Assembly (NCBI GenBank): GCA_964471115.1
Contig: CAYYFE010000010.1
Span: forward strand, 1 to 64,000
Reading direction: 5' to 3'
DNA from: SYFT01 sp964471115
GTDB lineage: Bacteria > Acidobacteriota > Vicinamibacteria > Vicinamibacterales > SCN-69-37
DNA length: 64,000 bases
Shown piece by piece: positions 16,823 to 27,697 of the stretch. Positions within the stretch are counted from its first letter, which is position 1. Every line of letters begins with the position of its first letter. The translations under genes were made by a program, and so were the position numbers. The notes below the pieces were generated by a model. It made no database searches. It saw only the letters and a list, made by a program, of their open reading frames with translations, and was not told the origin of the DNA.

Positions 16823-18070
16823 ATGCTACCACACGCCCTGATCCGGGCCATTTCGCGCTCCTCCCACCTCGCTCGTCCGCTGGCTGTTTTGACGCTCGCC
16901 GCGCTCGTTTCGTCGGCGTGTGACAAGGTGCCGCTGGTGGCGCCGGCCGGGACGGTCATCACCCTGGTGCCGGCCACCAACGTCCTGCCGATCAACGGCA
17001 ACACCGACATCGTCGCCGTGCTCATCGAGAACGGCTCGACCTCCACGGGCACCGGCACCGGCGCGTCGACGGCCTCGGCCGGTACGCCCGTGCACAACGG
17101 CACCGTGGTGACGTTCACGACGTCGCTGGGCCGCATCGAGCCGGCCGAAGCCCGGACGCACAACGGCCGTGTCACGGTGAAGCTGACGGCCGACGGCCGG
17201 TCGGGACGCGCGGTGGTCACGGCGTTTTCGGGCGGCGCGAAGCAGACGGTGGAAGTCGTCATCGGCGCCGCCGCGGCCGAGCGCGTGCTGGTCACCGCCA
17301 CGCCGACGCTGCTGCCGTCCATCGGCGGCACGTCCACGGTGACGGCGCGGGTCGAAGACGCCTCGGGCAATCCCCTCGCGGGTGTGCCCGTGGCCTTCAC
17401 GACCAGCGCGGGCACGTTGTCGGCGGTCTCCGCGCTGACCGGCGACGGCGGCGCGGCTACCGTGACGTTGTCGACGACCACTGCGGCCAAGGTCACGGCG
17501 ACCGCGGGCGGGAAGGCGGGCACCGTCGACCTGACACTGCGCACCGCGGCGACGATCAATCTGACGACGCCCGCGCAGGCGATCACGGTGGGCGCGCCGG
17601 TGTTCTTCACGATCGAACCCGGCGCGGGCGCCACGCTGCGTGATGTCGTCCTCAACTTCGGCGACGGCCGGGTGGAATCCATCGGGACGTTGAGCTCCTC
17701 GACGGTCCGCAGCCACTTCTTTGAATCGGAAGGCATCTTCGTGGTTCGCGTGACGGCCGCGGACGTGGATGGCGCGCCGCTGTCCGATTCCGGCAGTGTC
17801 GCCGTGACGGGCTTCACGTTTAATCTGTCGGTCAGCCCTGCCGGCGCGCAGTCGCTGGGGACGGTCCTTACCTTCAGTCTCACGGGGCTGCCGGCCGGGG
17901 TGCCGATCAGCCGCGTCGAGTGGGACTTCGGCAACGGCGTGACGAGGACGAGCCAGGGCACTTCGACGACCTACGAGTTCCCCGCGCGAGGCACGTGGAC
18001 CGTGCGGGCGACCCTGGTGCCCGAGTACGGTCCAAGCCGCTCGGTGACCGTGGTCGTCTCGGTCACCTGA
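16823..18070 (+). CDS. Ig-like/PKD-domain envelope lipoprotein
   Basis: 415 residues. The N-terminus has a basic region, a hydrophobic stretch and LVSSAC with C33, a weak lipobox. The mature part is beta-rich. Residues of about 150-250 contain an invasin/Big_1-like module (VTARVEDASGNPLAGVPVAF), and two later blocks read as PKD-like domains (VLNFGDGRVESIG, VEWDFGNGVTRTSQGTSTTY). It is probably a surface or periplasmic scaffold. The ATG at 16823 sits in a GCATGC palindrome shared with a possible reverse-strand start; an upstream ATG at 16790 would overlap the pseudopilin gene. It is embedded, antisense, in the secretion locus. Confidence 0.7.
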   Translation: MLPHALIRAISRSSHLARPLAVLTLAALVSSACDKVPLVAPAGTVITLVPATNVLPINGNTDIVAVLIENGSTSTGTGTGASTASAGTPVHNGTVVTFTTSLGRIEPAEARTHNGRVTVKLTADGRSGRAVVTAFSGGAKQTVEVVIGAAAAERVLVTATPTLLPSIGGTSTVTARVEDASGNPLAGVPVAFTTSAGTLSAVSALTGDGGAATVTLSTTTAAKVTATAGGKAGTVDLTLRTAATINLTTPAQAITVGAPVFFTIEPGAGATLRDVVLNFGDGRVESIGTLSSSTVRSHFFESEGIFVVRVTAADVDGAPLSDSGSVAVTGFTFNLSVSPAGAQSLGTVLTFSLTGLPAGVPISRVEWDFGNGVTRTSQGTSTTYEFPARGTWTVRATLVPEYGPSRSVTVVVSVT

Positions 18071-18087
18071 CACCCGCCTTGGCGGCG

Positions 18088-18480
18088 TTACTCCCAGTCT
18101 GAATAACGGCTGCCGTCAAGGGCGGTCCCTTCCGATCCGCTCTTGACGTCGTAGATGCCGGTCTCGGCCGTGGGGCGGGACGGATCCGGCTCGGCCGGCA
18201 CCGTCGTCCAGGTCTCCTTCGACCGCGTGATCGGGTCGAGCGGCACGTCGCGCAGGTAGCCTTCACTCACCAGCGTCTGCAGCGACGAGGGGTACTGGCC
18301 CTTGTCGGCGAAGTACTGGTCGATGGCATCACGCATCCGGAACAGATTGGCCTTGAGCGTCGCCTCCTGCGCCGTGCGGACCGAGGTGTTGTACTGGTTC
18401 ATCGCCACCGACGCCAGGATCATGATCAGCGAGATCACCACGAGCAGTTCGATCAGCGTCCAGCCCTTGTCGTCACGCAT
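18088..18480 (-). CDS. gspG: GspG-like major pseudopilin
   Basis: 130 residues with a five-residue leader and G followed by WTLIELLVVISLIMILASVA, a textbook prepilin peptidase site with Glu5. The sequence then shows the long alpha-helix (RTAQEATLKANLFRMRDAIDQYF), QYPSSLQTLV, and the C-terminal GspG calcium-region signature YDVKSGSEGTALDGSRYSDW. It forms the periplasmic pseudopilus of the type II secretion-like machine. The ATG is 3 bases after the preceding pseudopilin's stop. It converges on the Ig lipoprotein with a 17-bp gap. Confidence 0.9.
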   Translation of the reverse strand: MRDDKGWTLIELLVVISLIMILASVAMNQYNTSVRTAQEATLKANLFRMRDAIDQYFADKGQYPSSLQTLVSEGYLRDVPLDPITRSKETWTTVPAEPDPSRPTAETGIYDVKSGSEGTALDGSRYSDWE

Positions 18481-18483
18481 GGG

Positions 18484-18969
18484 TTACCAGTCCTTGTATT
18501 TCGTGCCGTCCAGGGCGGTGCCCTCGGACTTGGTGTAGACGTCGAAGACGTTCTGGCCGCCCCACACGGTGGAATCCCGGTTGTCCTGGTACGACCGCAG
18601 GCCCCAGTCGGTGGTGCCCGTCATCGGGTCGATGGGAATGCGCCGCAGCAGTTTGATCTTGCTGCCCGTCGCGTCGTTGTTGCGCGCGACGCCTTCGACC
18701 AGCGCGGTCAACGACGGCGGATACCCTTCCGAGCCGAACGGCACTTCGGTGGGCGCGATGATCTGCGTGTCGGCGTAGTCCTTGAACTTGTCGATGGCCG
18801 TGCGCATTTCTCGCAGCACCCGGCGCAGTTCGATCTCGCGCTGGCGCTGCATCGTGACACGCGCCATCGGCAGCGCGGCCGAGGCCAGGATCATCAACAC
18901 CGCCGTGGTGACCAGCAGCTCGATGAACGTGAACCCCGCCGTCCCTCTGCGACTTCGCCAGATCTGCAT
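18484..18969 (-). CDS. GspG-like pseudopilin, second copy
   Basis: 161 residues starting at ATG 18969 with AGGTGG eight bases upstream; a GTG at 18981 directly after the secretin stop is possible. The leader MQIWRSRRGTAG precedes FTFIELLVTTAVLMILASAA with Glu5 present. The C-terminus VFDVYTKSEGTALDGTKYKDW matches that of the next gene, so the two are paralogues. Two adjacent GspG-type pseudopilins suggest specialised pilus tip or core subunits. Confidence 0.88.
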   Translation of the reverse strand: MQIWRSRRGTAGFTFIELLVTTAVLMILASAALPMARVTMQRQREIELRRVLREMRTAIDKFKDYADTQIIAPTEVPFGSEGYPPSLTALVEGVARNNDATGSKIKLLRRIPIDPMTGTTDWGLRSYQDNRDSTVWGGQNVFDVYTKSEGTALDGTKYKDW

Positions 18970-18981
18970 CGGCGAGCCCAC

Positions 18982-21378
18982 CTACTTCACGGTCACCGAC
19001 GCCGGGACCATCTGCAGCGGCAACTGCTGCCCCGCCGCGCCCAGGGCCACGCCGGAGAGCGCAATCTGTGACTGTCCGGCGCCGATCGCCTCGAACACGA
19101 CGGTGGCAACCAGCCCGTTGCCGTTGGCGCCGACCTTGTCGCCGGGCCGGGTGATGGCGAGATCGATCCGCCCGGTGGCGGCGTCGATCTTCGGGACGAA
19201 CGTGGTGGCCGCGCCGTCGGCGCGCAGCGCGTTGCCTTCGTTGACGACCGTCGCGCGCAGCACCGCCGGGTTGTACGTCAACGTCAGCGTCAACGACGTC
19301 ATCTGACTGGCGTTGGTCACCGTGATGGGCACGTTGTAGGGCTGGCCGCCCATCTGCAGGTCCGTGCCCGGCGGCGTGACGACGAGCCGCGCAGGCGCGG
19401 TGGGCTGCGCCGGCGGCGTCGGGGCCCCGCCCGGCTGGATGGGGACGATGCCCACCGCGCGGCCGCCTCCGGGCGGCGTCGCAGGCGGCGGTGTGGTGGT
19501 GGCTGCCGGCGGCGTCTGCCCGGCCGCGCCGGCCGGGGGCGTGGCCGTCGCGGGCGGCGTCGCGCCTGTGGCGGCCGGTGGCGGCGTCGTGGCGCCGCCC
19601 GCCAGGGACTGCTCGGTGATGAGCGGCGGCTGCTGCGAGGCGCCGAAGCTGTTGCCCGTGCCCACGTACATCGGCGCCAGGTCTTCGGGCGTGAGCTCCT
19701 GCGACCGCAGGATGCGCGGCGTGATAATCATCACGATGTCACTGTTGCCGACGCGCGTCTCCGACCCGCCAAACAGCGAGCGGATGAACGGAATCCGGTT
19801 GAGTCCGGGGAATCCACGGACCAGGGCCCGGTCTTCCTGTTTGATGAGGCCGGCCAGCAGGTTGGACTCTCCGTCGCGCATGCGCAGACGGGTCGTGGCC
19901 TTTCTGGTGCCGAACGTCGGCATGGTCGTGCCCGCCAGGTCCACGTCCGCACCACGGCTGCTGCTTTCCACCGTGACGTCCATGATGATCTCGCCGTCGA
20001 AACTGACCTGCGGCGTGATGTTCAGGATGACGCCGATCGGACGATAGTTGAACGAGGTCAGCGGCTGGCTGGCGATCCCGCCCGGCACCTGCGCCGCAAA
20101 CGCGGTGGTCGGCACCGGAATCTCGTCACCGAGGTTCAGCGTCAGCGCCGTACGCTCCTGACCGCGCAGCTGCGGCCGTGCCAGCAACCGGGTGTTGGTA
20201 TCCGATTCGAGCATGCGAATGAGTGCGCTCGGCACCGTGGCGTAGAAGTCGGCCGTGCTGACGCCCTGGCTGATCGTGTTCAGGTTGAACGGCGGCGGTT
20301 GTGAAGGCTGCGCGTTCGGCGTGGTCGGCGTGTTGGGCGGGGCGACTTCGGGCGACATCGTGAAGCCGAGGGCGTACTGGCTGAGGTTGAGGCCCATCTC
20401 CTTCACCCGCACGGAGTCGACCTCGAGGATCTCGACATCGATCAGGACTTCCGCCCGCGGCTTGTCGTTGGCGCGAATCAGCTGCTCGAACACCTGCAGC
20501 ACCGGCTGCGTCGCGCGCACGGTCAACGCGTTCGTGTTCTTGTTCAACGTGATCTGCGGGCGGACGCCGGGGACCTGCTGAATCAGCTGGGTCAGCAGCT
20601 GCTGCACTTCCTGGGCTTCCACGTGTGACAGATAAAACACCTGCACGAACACATCGTCGTGCGCCTGACGGCTGTTCTGGTCGGCGCCGTAGACGAGGAT
20701 GCCGCGCGGGTTGATGACCTTGAACGTGAGCTGATTGGCGTTGAGCACCTGGTGCAGCGCCGATTCGAGCGATTCCCCCTGGAGGTCGATCGAATACGGG
20801 CGGCTCAGCTGCGGGCCGATCGGCGGCTGCTCCACAAACGACACGTTGATGCCGGCGTACAGGCCAATCGAGGTCAACACCTCACGCACGGCGGTGTTCG
20901 TGAAGCGGATGGTGATGGGCGTGCGCGGATCGGACAGCACCGGCCCCTGCGAGACCTGCCGCGACTGATCACGCAGCGTGTCCATGCGCGAGGGCGGCCG
21001 CAGGGCCTCGATTTCCGCGCGGAGCTTCCGCTCGATGGCTGCCGCCTTGGCGGCCGCAAAGACGTTGGACGGATCCAGATCCGCCGCCAGCCGGTACTCC
21101 GCCGCGGCCGCCGACCACTGCTCCTGTGCCTCGAGCTCCCGCGCGCGGGCCATGTGTCCGGCCGACGCCGCCGCCGTGGCGCGCTGCAGCGCGATCTTCA
21201 CGTCGATGCGGCCGGGGTCGGAGGCCAGCGCGGCGCGGTAATACGCCACGGCCGCATCCCAGTCCCCCTTGTCGGCGGCCTGATTCCCCTGCCGGACGGC
21301 GCGTCCCGTGGCGCATCCGGCCGCGACCGCCAGGGTCAGCGCCAGGAGCACCACGCGCTGCTGCATGTTCGTTTTCAC
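18982..21378 (-). CDS. gspD: Secretin (GspD/PilQ type) lipoprotein with TPR head and cohesin-like tail
   Basis: 798 residues forming the outer-membrane pore. I start at GTG 21378 (AAGGAG eight bases upstream). Residues 1-22 are a lipoprotein signal ending AVAAGC. Residues of about 25-130 are TPR-like. The STN/N0 segment ITIRFTNTAVREVL is near 160, followed by the N1 segment VFYLSHVEAQEVQQLL. The secretin core runs from LLARPQLRGQERTALTLNLGDEIP to IVMIITPRILRSQE. A Pro/Ala/Thr-rich linker follows, then about 110 residues with the cohesin-like pattern NVPITVTNASQMTSLTLTLTY and GLVATVVFEAIG. It sits between the PilP-like gene and the pseudopilins in one operon. Confidence 0.9.
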   Translation of the reverse strand: MKTNMQQRVVLLALTLAVAAGCATGRAVRQGNQAADKGDWDAAVAYYRAALASDPGRIDVKIALQRATAAASAGHMARARELEAQEQWSAAAAEYRLAADLDPSNVFAAAKAAAIERKLRAEIEALRPPSRMDTLRDQSRQVSQGPVLSDPRTPITIRFTNTAVREVLTSIGLYAGINVSFVEQPPIGPQLSRPYSIDLQGESLESALHQVLNANQLTFKVINPRGILVYGADQNSRQAHDDVFVQVFYLSHVEAQEVQQLLTQLIQQVPGVRPQITLNKNTNALTVRATQPVLQVFEQLIRANDKPRAEVLIDVEILEVDSVRVKEMGLNLSQYALGFTMSPEVAPPNTPTTPNAQPSQPPPFNLNTISQGVSTADFYATVPSALIRMLESDTNTRLLARPQLRGQERTALTLNLGDEIPVPTTAFAAQVPGGIASQPLTSFNYRPIGVILNITPQVSFDGEIIMDVTVESSSRGADVDLAGTTMPTFGTRKATTRLRMRDGESNLLAGLIKQEDRALVRGFPGLNRIPFIRSLFGGSETRVGNSDIVMIITPRILRSQELTPEDLAPMYVGTGNSFGASQQPPLITEQSLAGGATTPPPAATGATPPATATPPAGAAGQTPPAATTTPPPATPPGGGRAVGIVPIQPGGAPTPPAQPTAPARLVVTPPGTDLQMGGQPYNVPITVTNASQMTSLTLTLTYNPAVLRATVVNEGNALRADGAATTFVPKIDAATGRIDLAITRPGDKVGANGNGLVATVVFEAIGAGQSQIALSGVALGAAGQQLPLQMVPASVTVK

Positions 21379-21402
21379 CACCGAGTCTCCTTCTCCCAAT
21401 CC

Positions 21403-21975
21403 CTACTGTCCCGACAGACGAATGGTCGTCTGCCCCTGGCCGTCGGCATACGCCATCACGATCGACTCCAGGCCAATCTTCAACAATCGATACCGGCCGT
21501 CCACGAGGTCGCCCTCGCGGGCCAGCACCACGGATTCGCCGACGCGCAGCGAGACCACCTTGCCGGGGTGCGACGGCACTTCGGCAAAACCCAGGAACTT
21601 GACCGGCACGGGCGGCCGTGGGGGCGGCCCGGCGGGTGCCGGCGGCGGTGGTGGCGGAGCCGCCGGGGGCGGCGTACTCGGACGCGGGGGCGCCGGTGGC
21701 GGCGTCCGCGCCCCGAATCCGAACGGGTTGCGCGCGCCGCTGACCTGGGTCGGGACCGGTTCGAGCGCCGCCAGCCGGACCGGCTCGGGCAGGCCGGCCC
21801 GCCCTGGCGCGGCGGGCGTCGCGGTCGAGGCCGGTGCGGGCATCGGCGCCAGCGCGCCGTCCGCCGACACACCGCCCATCTGGCGGTACACGACAAACGC
21901 GATGGCGACGGCGAGCAGGCCCAGCAGGATGAGCTGGCGCTTGCGCTCCTCGGGCGTCGACGCCGACAGCTTCAC
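21403..21975 (-). CDS. PilP/GspC-like inner-membrane assembly protein
   Basis: 190 residues. One membrane helix lies near residues 14-30 (RQLILLGLLAVAIAFVVY), followed by a long Pro/Ala linker with a polyproline stretch. The C-terminal beta domain (VKFLGFAEVPSHPGKVVSLRVGESVVLAREGDLVDGRYRLLKIG) resembles the HR domain of GspC and PilP that touches the secretin N0 domain. The GTG start overlaps the pilO-like stop, and the gene stops 24 bases before the secretin start. PilP function is inferred from order and topology. Confidence 0.72.
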   Translation of the reverse strand: MKLSASTPEERKRQLILLGLLAVAIAFVVYRQMGGVSADGALAPMPAPASTATPAAPGRAGLPEPVRLAALEPVPTQVSGARNPFGFGARTPPPAPPRPSTPPPAAPPPPPPAPAGPPPRPPVPVKFLGFAEVPSHPGKVVSLRVGESVVLAREGDLVDGRYRLLKIGLESIVMAYADGQGQTTIRLSGQ

Positions 21976-22565
21976 TGCGCCGCTCCTGCCGACCCGGCAC
22001 CGTTGTAGTACGTCGCCACGGACAATACGACTTCGATTGAGCCGCCGCGGCCTTGCATCTGGCCACTCGAACCGAGTTTGACGCTCTCGACGATCAGGAA
22101 CTCCTCGGAGGTCTCCAGCAGGTACAGGAACCGGCGAATGCCCTGGTACTCGCCGGTCAGCGACACGTCCGTGCGAATCCGCTGCAGCGTGCTGTCCTCC
22201 ACCGGCTCCGGTTCGAAGATCGAACTCTCGTGTTGGACCCCGGTTTCGCCGGCCAGGCGAAGCAGCTCCAGATACAGCGCCGAACGCGCATCAGCCAGCG
22301 TCGCCGGCAACACGTCGGCGTAGAACTTACCGAGCTCTTCGCCGGCGCGCGTCTGGCTGGTCCGGGTGTCCCCGGCCACACGCGCCATCCGCTGCGCCTC
22401 GGCGAGGGCCAGCTTCACATCCCCCGCCCGGGTCTCGTCGCCGGCCACGCTGCGCGACAACGGCAGCAGCGCCAGTGCGCTGACCAGCGCATTGATGACC
22501 AGCGCGGTCAGCAGCGGCACCACGACCACGCGGCGTTCGGTCAGGACGCGCCTCCAGAGGCTCAT
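21972..22565 (-). CDS. pilO: PilO/GspM-like assembly protein
   Basis: 197 residues. A short cytoplasmic N-terminus and one membrane helix (VVVVPLLTALVINALVSALALLPL) precede a coiled segment and a ferredoxin-like C-terminal domain with VSLTGEYQGIRRFLYLLETSEEFLIVESV. That phrase is characteristic of PilO. It joins PilN in the inner-membrane alignment complex. Both ends overlap neighbours by 4 bases (ATGA arrangements), showing tight translational coupling. Confidence 0.82.
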   Translation of the reverse strand: MSLWRRVLTERRVVVVPLLTALVINALVSALALLPLSRSVAGDETRAGDVKLALAEAQRMARVAGDTRTSQTRAGEELGKFYADVLPATLADARSALYLELLRLAGETGVQHESSIFEPEPVEDSTLQRIRTDVSLTGEYQGIRRFLYLLETSEEFLIVESVKLGSSGQMQGRGGSIEVVLSVATYYNGAGSAGAAQ

Positions 22566-23146
22566 GGCCGGCCTCCCGGGGCGGCGCTGGTCTTCGGCTG
22601 CAGATACTTGCCGCGCAGCGTGACGCGCTGCAGGCCCTCTTCCGTCCGATCCGCGACCGTGAACAACACGTCGTAGAACGCGCCCGTGGCTTCCAGCGCG
22701 CGGGCGAAGGTGTCGATGTCCTCCGCCTGCCGCCCGATCAGCAACATCGTGATGATCATCTCCCCCTTCTCCACCTCGGGCGTGACCGCCGTGAGGCGCA
22801 CGTCCAGGGGAATCGTGTCCTCGATGAATCCGAAGAAGGAGGTCCAGCTGAACGTGCGGGCGTCAATCAGGCCGTTGGCCAGGCGGGTCGACGCCGACAG
22901 CCGCTGCAGCGCCGCGCGGTCCACGCTGTTCTGCACGGCGGCCGCGTCCGCGCGCACCTGCGCAGCCTGCGCCTCGTCGGCCGCGATCTGGCCGCGCAGC
23001 GCCGACCGCTGCGACGACAGGCTCGTCAGCCGCGTGGCGTTGAACACACTCCATCCGACGACGACGATGGTGAGCAGGACGAGGACGAGCGACACGAGGC
23101 GCTCGTTGTAGAAGGGGCGAGTGGCGAGATTGCCGCGCAGCATCAT
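22562..23146 (-). CDS. pilN: PilN-like assembly protein
   Basis: 194 residues beginning MMLRGNLATRPFYNERLV, close to the conserved PilN cytoplasmic motif NLLPYR that binds PilM. A membrane helix near 18-35 is followed by a coiled coil (SSQRSALRGQIAADEAQAAQV) and a small alpha/beta domain. Two consecutive ATGs open the gene 2 bases after the pilM stop. It partners PilO and PilM in the platform of the secretion or pilus machine. Confidence 0.8.
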   Translation of the reverse strand: MMLRGNLATRPFYNERLVSLVLVLLTIVVVGWSVFNATRLTSLSSQRSALRGQIAADEAQAAQVRADAAAVQNSVDRAALQRLSASTRLANGLIDARTFSWTSFFGFIEDTIPLDVRLTAVTPEVEKGEMIITMLLIGRQAEDIDTFARALEATGAFYDVLFTVADRTEEGLQRVTLRGKYLQPKTSAAPGGRP

Positions 23147-23148
23147 GA

Positions 23149-24110
23149 TCAGGCCGCCTTCCGGTCCCGCACCAGCACGCCCACCGGCGCCGCCAGCGCA
23201 TCGAGCACCTCGGCCCCGGCGGTGATCCGGTCGGTCAGCGTGGCCGTCGCGCGCACGTCCACGGAATCGGCCTGCACGCCCAGCCGCGCCGAGATCTCCC
23301 GCCGCATCGCATCTCCGCCGCCGTCGGCCCAGGCGGCCCCGCTCAGCCAGACGCGGCCGAACTTGCCGCCGCCCATTCGGTCTTCGTGGTACATGGCGGT
23401 CTGGTGCACCAGCGCGCCGAGGGGTTCATCGTCGACGGCCAGCCGGTGGCGGTAGAACATCAGCGCCCCCTGGCGGACGATGGCGAGGGTCGTGGAGTCG
23501 CGCGCCAGGCAGACCAGGAGCCAGTCGCCGGTCGGGCTGTTCCCGTTGGCCAGCACGGTGTTGAGGACGTTGAAGCTGGCCAGATCCACCAGGCCGGCAT
23601 GGATGCCCAGGCCGCCAACCGCGGCTTCGTACTGCGCAATCACGTCGCGCCGCGCCGCGACGGCCGCCACCGTCGTCGCGCCTGCCTCCCGATGGGTCAC
23701 CACCGAGGAGACCTGCGCGTCCTCGATCGGAAAGGGCGTGGACTTCTTGATCTGCCAGCGAATCAGTTGATCCACGTCGGCCGCCTTGGCCGGCAGTTCC
23801 TCGAAGCTGAGCAGTGAGACGCGGGCGACCGAGTCGGGCACGACCAGGGCGGCACGGCTGGGCGGGCGCAGGCCGGCCCGTTCACACGCGCGCCGCAGCG
23901 CGGCGGTGACGACCGCCGGATCAGGGATGTTGGTGCCGGTGAGCGACGGCGTCACGGCGTCATCGGGCAACGCCTCTGACGCGTACGCCGAGACGACCAG
24001 GCCCCCGGCCGCCGCCGACAGTTCAGTGACGGTCACCCGGCCCGCGGCGATTTCGACGGCCACCGAGGGCGGCTGCGGGGTCAGGCCAAACGTGGAGAGG
24101 CGGCGGGTGC

Positions 24111-24114
<4 letters not shown>
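23149..24114 (-). CDS. pilM: PilM-like actin-fold ATPase
   Basis: 321 residues without membrane segments. Features of the PilM/GspL cytoplasmic actin fold include VAVEIAAGRVTVTEL near the start, ALVVPDSVARVSLLSFEELP, and IRWQIKKSTPFPIEDAQVS, the latter typical of PilM. Its ATG overlaps the gspE stop as ATGA. It couples the ATPase to PilN at the inner-membrane face. It replaces GspL, so the machine is a hybrid of pilus-type platform and secretion-type pseudopilins. Confidence 0.85.
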
Positions 24115-25749
<1,635 letters not shown>

Positions 25750-25753
25750 CACA

Positions 25754-26974
25754 TCACCGCGCCAGGCTCGACAGTTGGAACAGGGGCATGTACAGCGACA
25801 GGAGCAGGAACGCGATGATGATACCCATCACGACCAGCAGCACGGGCTGCACGAGGTTGGAGAATCGGGTGAGGCTGGTCTCGTTCTCCTCATCGTAGAA
25901 GTCGGCGATGCTGTTGAGCATCTCGGCCAGCGCGCCGGTGGACTCGCCCACTTCCACCATCTCGACGGCGACGTCCGGGAACGTGCCGCGCCGCTGCAGC
26001 GAATGCGCCAGGCTCGATCCTTCGCGCACCTCCCGGGCCACCACCCCGAGGTCGGCGGCCACGGCCTGGTTGCCCACCGACTTGGACGCGATGTCGAGCG
26101 AGTTGACCAGCGGGATGCCGCCGGCCAGCAGCGTGGAGATCGTCCGCGCGACCTGCGCGGTCGAGAACTTGCGGCTGAGCGGGCCGAACCAGGGCAGCCG
26201 CATGACCGCGCGATCGAGCCGCGACCGCTGGCCGGGCTGGCGAATCCAGACGGCGAAGCCCACGACGATGGCGATGAGGCCGGCCACCCAGAAGGCGGCC
26301 TGCTCCACCAGCGAGGTGGAGAGCGCGACGATGATCTGCGTGGAGGCCGGCAGCTGCGCGCCCGCGCCGAACCCCTCGTAGAACGTCGCGAACTCGGGGA
26401 CGACCTTGAACACGATCAGCCCGACGACCGCCGCCGAGAGCAGCAGCAGGACCACCGGGTAGATCAACGCCGAGATCAGCTTGCCGCGCACCGAGGCGAT
26501 GACCTTCATGTGCGCCACGTAGCGGCGCAGCACGGTTTCCAGACTGCCCGACTTCTCGCCGGCCATCAGCGACGCGTGGTAGATGCCCGTGAACATGCCG
26601 CCCTGCGCCTCGAAGGCGTCCGACAGCGCGCTGCCCGACCGCACCCGTTCATAGACGTCATCGAGCACGCGCTTGAACGTCGGGTTCGGCACCCGGCGGC
26701 GCAGGATGTCGAGGGACTGCACCAGCGGCAGGCCCGCGCGCAGCAGCGTGGCCATCTCCTGGTTGAAGATCAGGAACTCGTCGGCGCCAATCTTCTTGCG
26801 GCTCCGCAGCCGCAGTGAGAATCGTCCGACGCCGACGCCGCCCACCGGCTGCAGCGACAGCAGGTACAGCCCCTTCTCTTCGAGTTCCAGCCGCAGGCGC
26901 GCCTCGTTGTCCGCTTCGAATGTCGCGGTGGACACCTGACCGTTGGCGGTGGCAACGCGGCAGCGATATTCCAC
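25754..26974 (-). CDS. gspF: GspF/PilC inner-membrane platform protein
   Basis: 406 residues with two GspF repeats. The first contains FLIFNQEMATLLRAGLPLVQ and ends in a membrane helix near 170-190; the second contains ARTISTLLAGGIPLVNSLDI and ends in a helix near 375-395. A third membrane helix lies in the middle. The N-terminus has the short cytoplasmic domain usual for the family (MEYRCRVATANGQV). It starts 12 bases after the lytic transglycosylase stop and ends one base before the gspE GTG. Confidence 0.92.
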   Translation of the reverse strand: MEYRCRVATANGQVSTATFEADNEARLRLELEEKGLYLLSLQPVGGVGVGRFSLRLRSRKKIGADEFLIFNQEMATLLRAGLPLVQSLDILRRRVPNPTFKRVLDDVYERVRSGSALSDAFEAQGGMFTGIYHASLMAGEKSGSLETVLRRYVAHMKVIASVRGKLISALIYPVVLLLLSAAVVGLIVFKVVPEFATFYEGFGAGAQLPASTQIIVALSTSLVEQAAFWVAGLIAIVVGFAVWIRQPGQRSRLDRAVMRLPWFGPLSRKFSTAQVARTISTLLAGGIPLVNSLDIASKSVGNQAVAADLGVVAREVREGSSLAHSLQRRGTFPDVAVEMVEVGESTGALAEMLNSIADFYDEENETSLTRFSNLVQPVLLVVMGIIIAFLLLSLYMPLFQLSSLAR

Positions 26975-26986
26975 GATGATCTCCGG

Positions 26987-27697
26987 CTACCTGCGCGTGA
27001 GGCTGAGGATGCGCTCGACGTAGTTGCGCGTCTCGCGATACGGCGGAATGCCCTGGTACCGGCTGACGGCGCCCTCGCCGGCGTTGTAGGCCGCCAGCGC
27101 CAGCGCTTCCTTCCCCCGGCCATACCGATCGAGCAGGCCGCGCAGGTGGCGCAGGCCGGCCGCCAGGTTCTGCGCCGGGTCAAACGGGTTCACCACGTCG
27201 TACTGCCGTGCGGTCGCCGGCATCAACTGCATCAGGCCCATCGCGCCTTTGGGCGACACGGCGTCGGCCTGATAGTTCGACTCCACCCGCACCACCGCGT
27301 GCGCCAGACGGGCGTCGACGCCAAACTCGGCCGCCATCCGCGTGATCAGCACATGCAACGCATCGGTGGAGACCGGGACCTCCGTGTCGTCAGACCCGGG
27401 CGCGTCAGGGTCGGGAGCCGGTTCAGGTTCGGGTTCCGGCCACGGCACTTCGTCGGGGGTGACGTCGACGACGAAGTCACGCGGGGTGCGCAGCTGGCCG
27501 CCCGTCCGCAGCGTCAGCACGACCGTCTCGCCCTCGAAGGCCACCGCGGCCACGTTGAGGACCCGCCCGCCGCGCAGGGTGACCAGGTCGGCGCGCGCCA
27601 TCGTGGGCAGCGCCAGCAGGCCGGCTACGACGGCGGCGGCGATCCACCGCGGCCGGTGTCCGGCCGCAGCCCGGGGGGACTCAGGACGGGTCGACAA
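26987..27697 (-). CDS. Periplasmic lytic transglycosylase (SLT domain)
   Basis: 236 residues if the TTG at 27697 is used; the start is uncertain because no ribosome site is visible and the frame runs on into the upstream gene. A signal peptide (RWIAAAVVAGLLALPTMARA) precedes a small beta region and a Pro/Glu/Asp-rich linker. The catalytic SLT domain follows, with the glutamate in VVRVESNYQADAVS, the motif GAMGLMQLMPATARQY, and ALAAYNAGEGAVSRY. It probably opens the peptidoglycan for assembly of the secretion apparatus, being the first gene of that operon. Confidence 0.82.
   Translation of the reverse strand: MSTRPESPRAAAGHRPRWIAAAVVAGLLALPTMARADLVTLRGGRVLNVAAVAFEGETVVLTLRTGGQLRTPRDFVVDVTPDEVPWPEPEPEPAPDPDAPGSDDTEVPVSTDALHVLITRMAAEFGVDARLAHAVVRVESNYQADAVSPKGAMGLMQLMPATARQYDVVNPFDPAQNLAAGLRHLRGLLDRYGRGKEALALAAYNAGEGAVSRYQGIPPYRETRNYVERILSLTRR

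Noticed and set aside
20659..22008. A 449-codon plus-strand open frame across the secretin and PilP genes
   Set aside because: Antisense shadow with Arg/His/Gly-rich sequence; the minus-strand genes carry clear family motifs.
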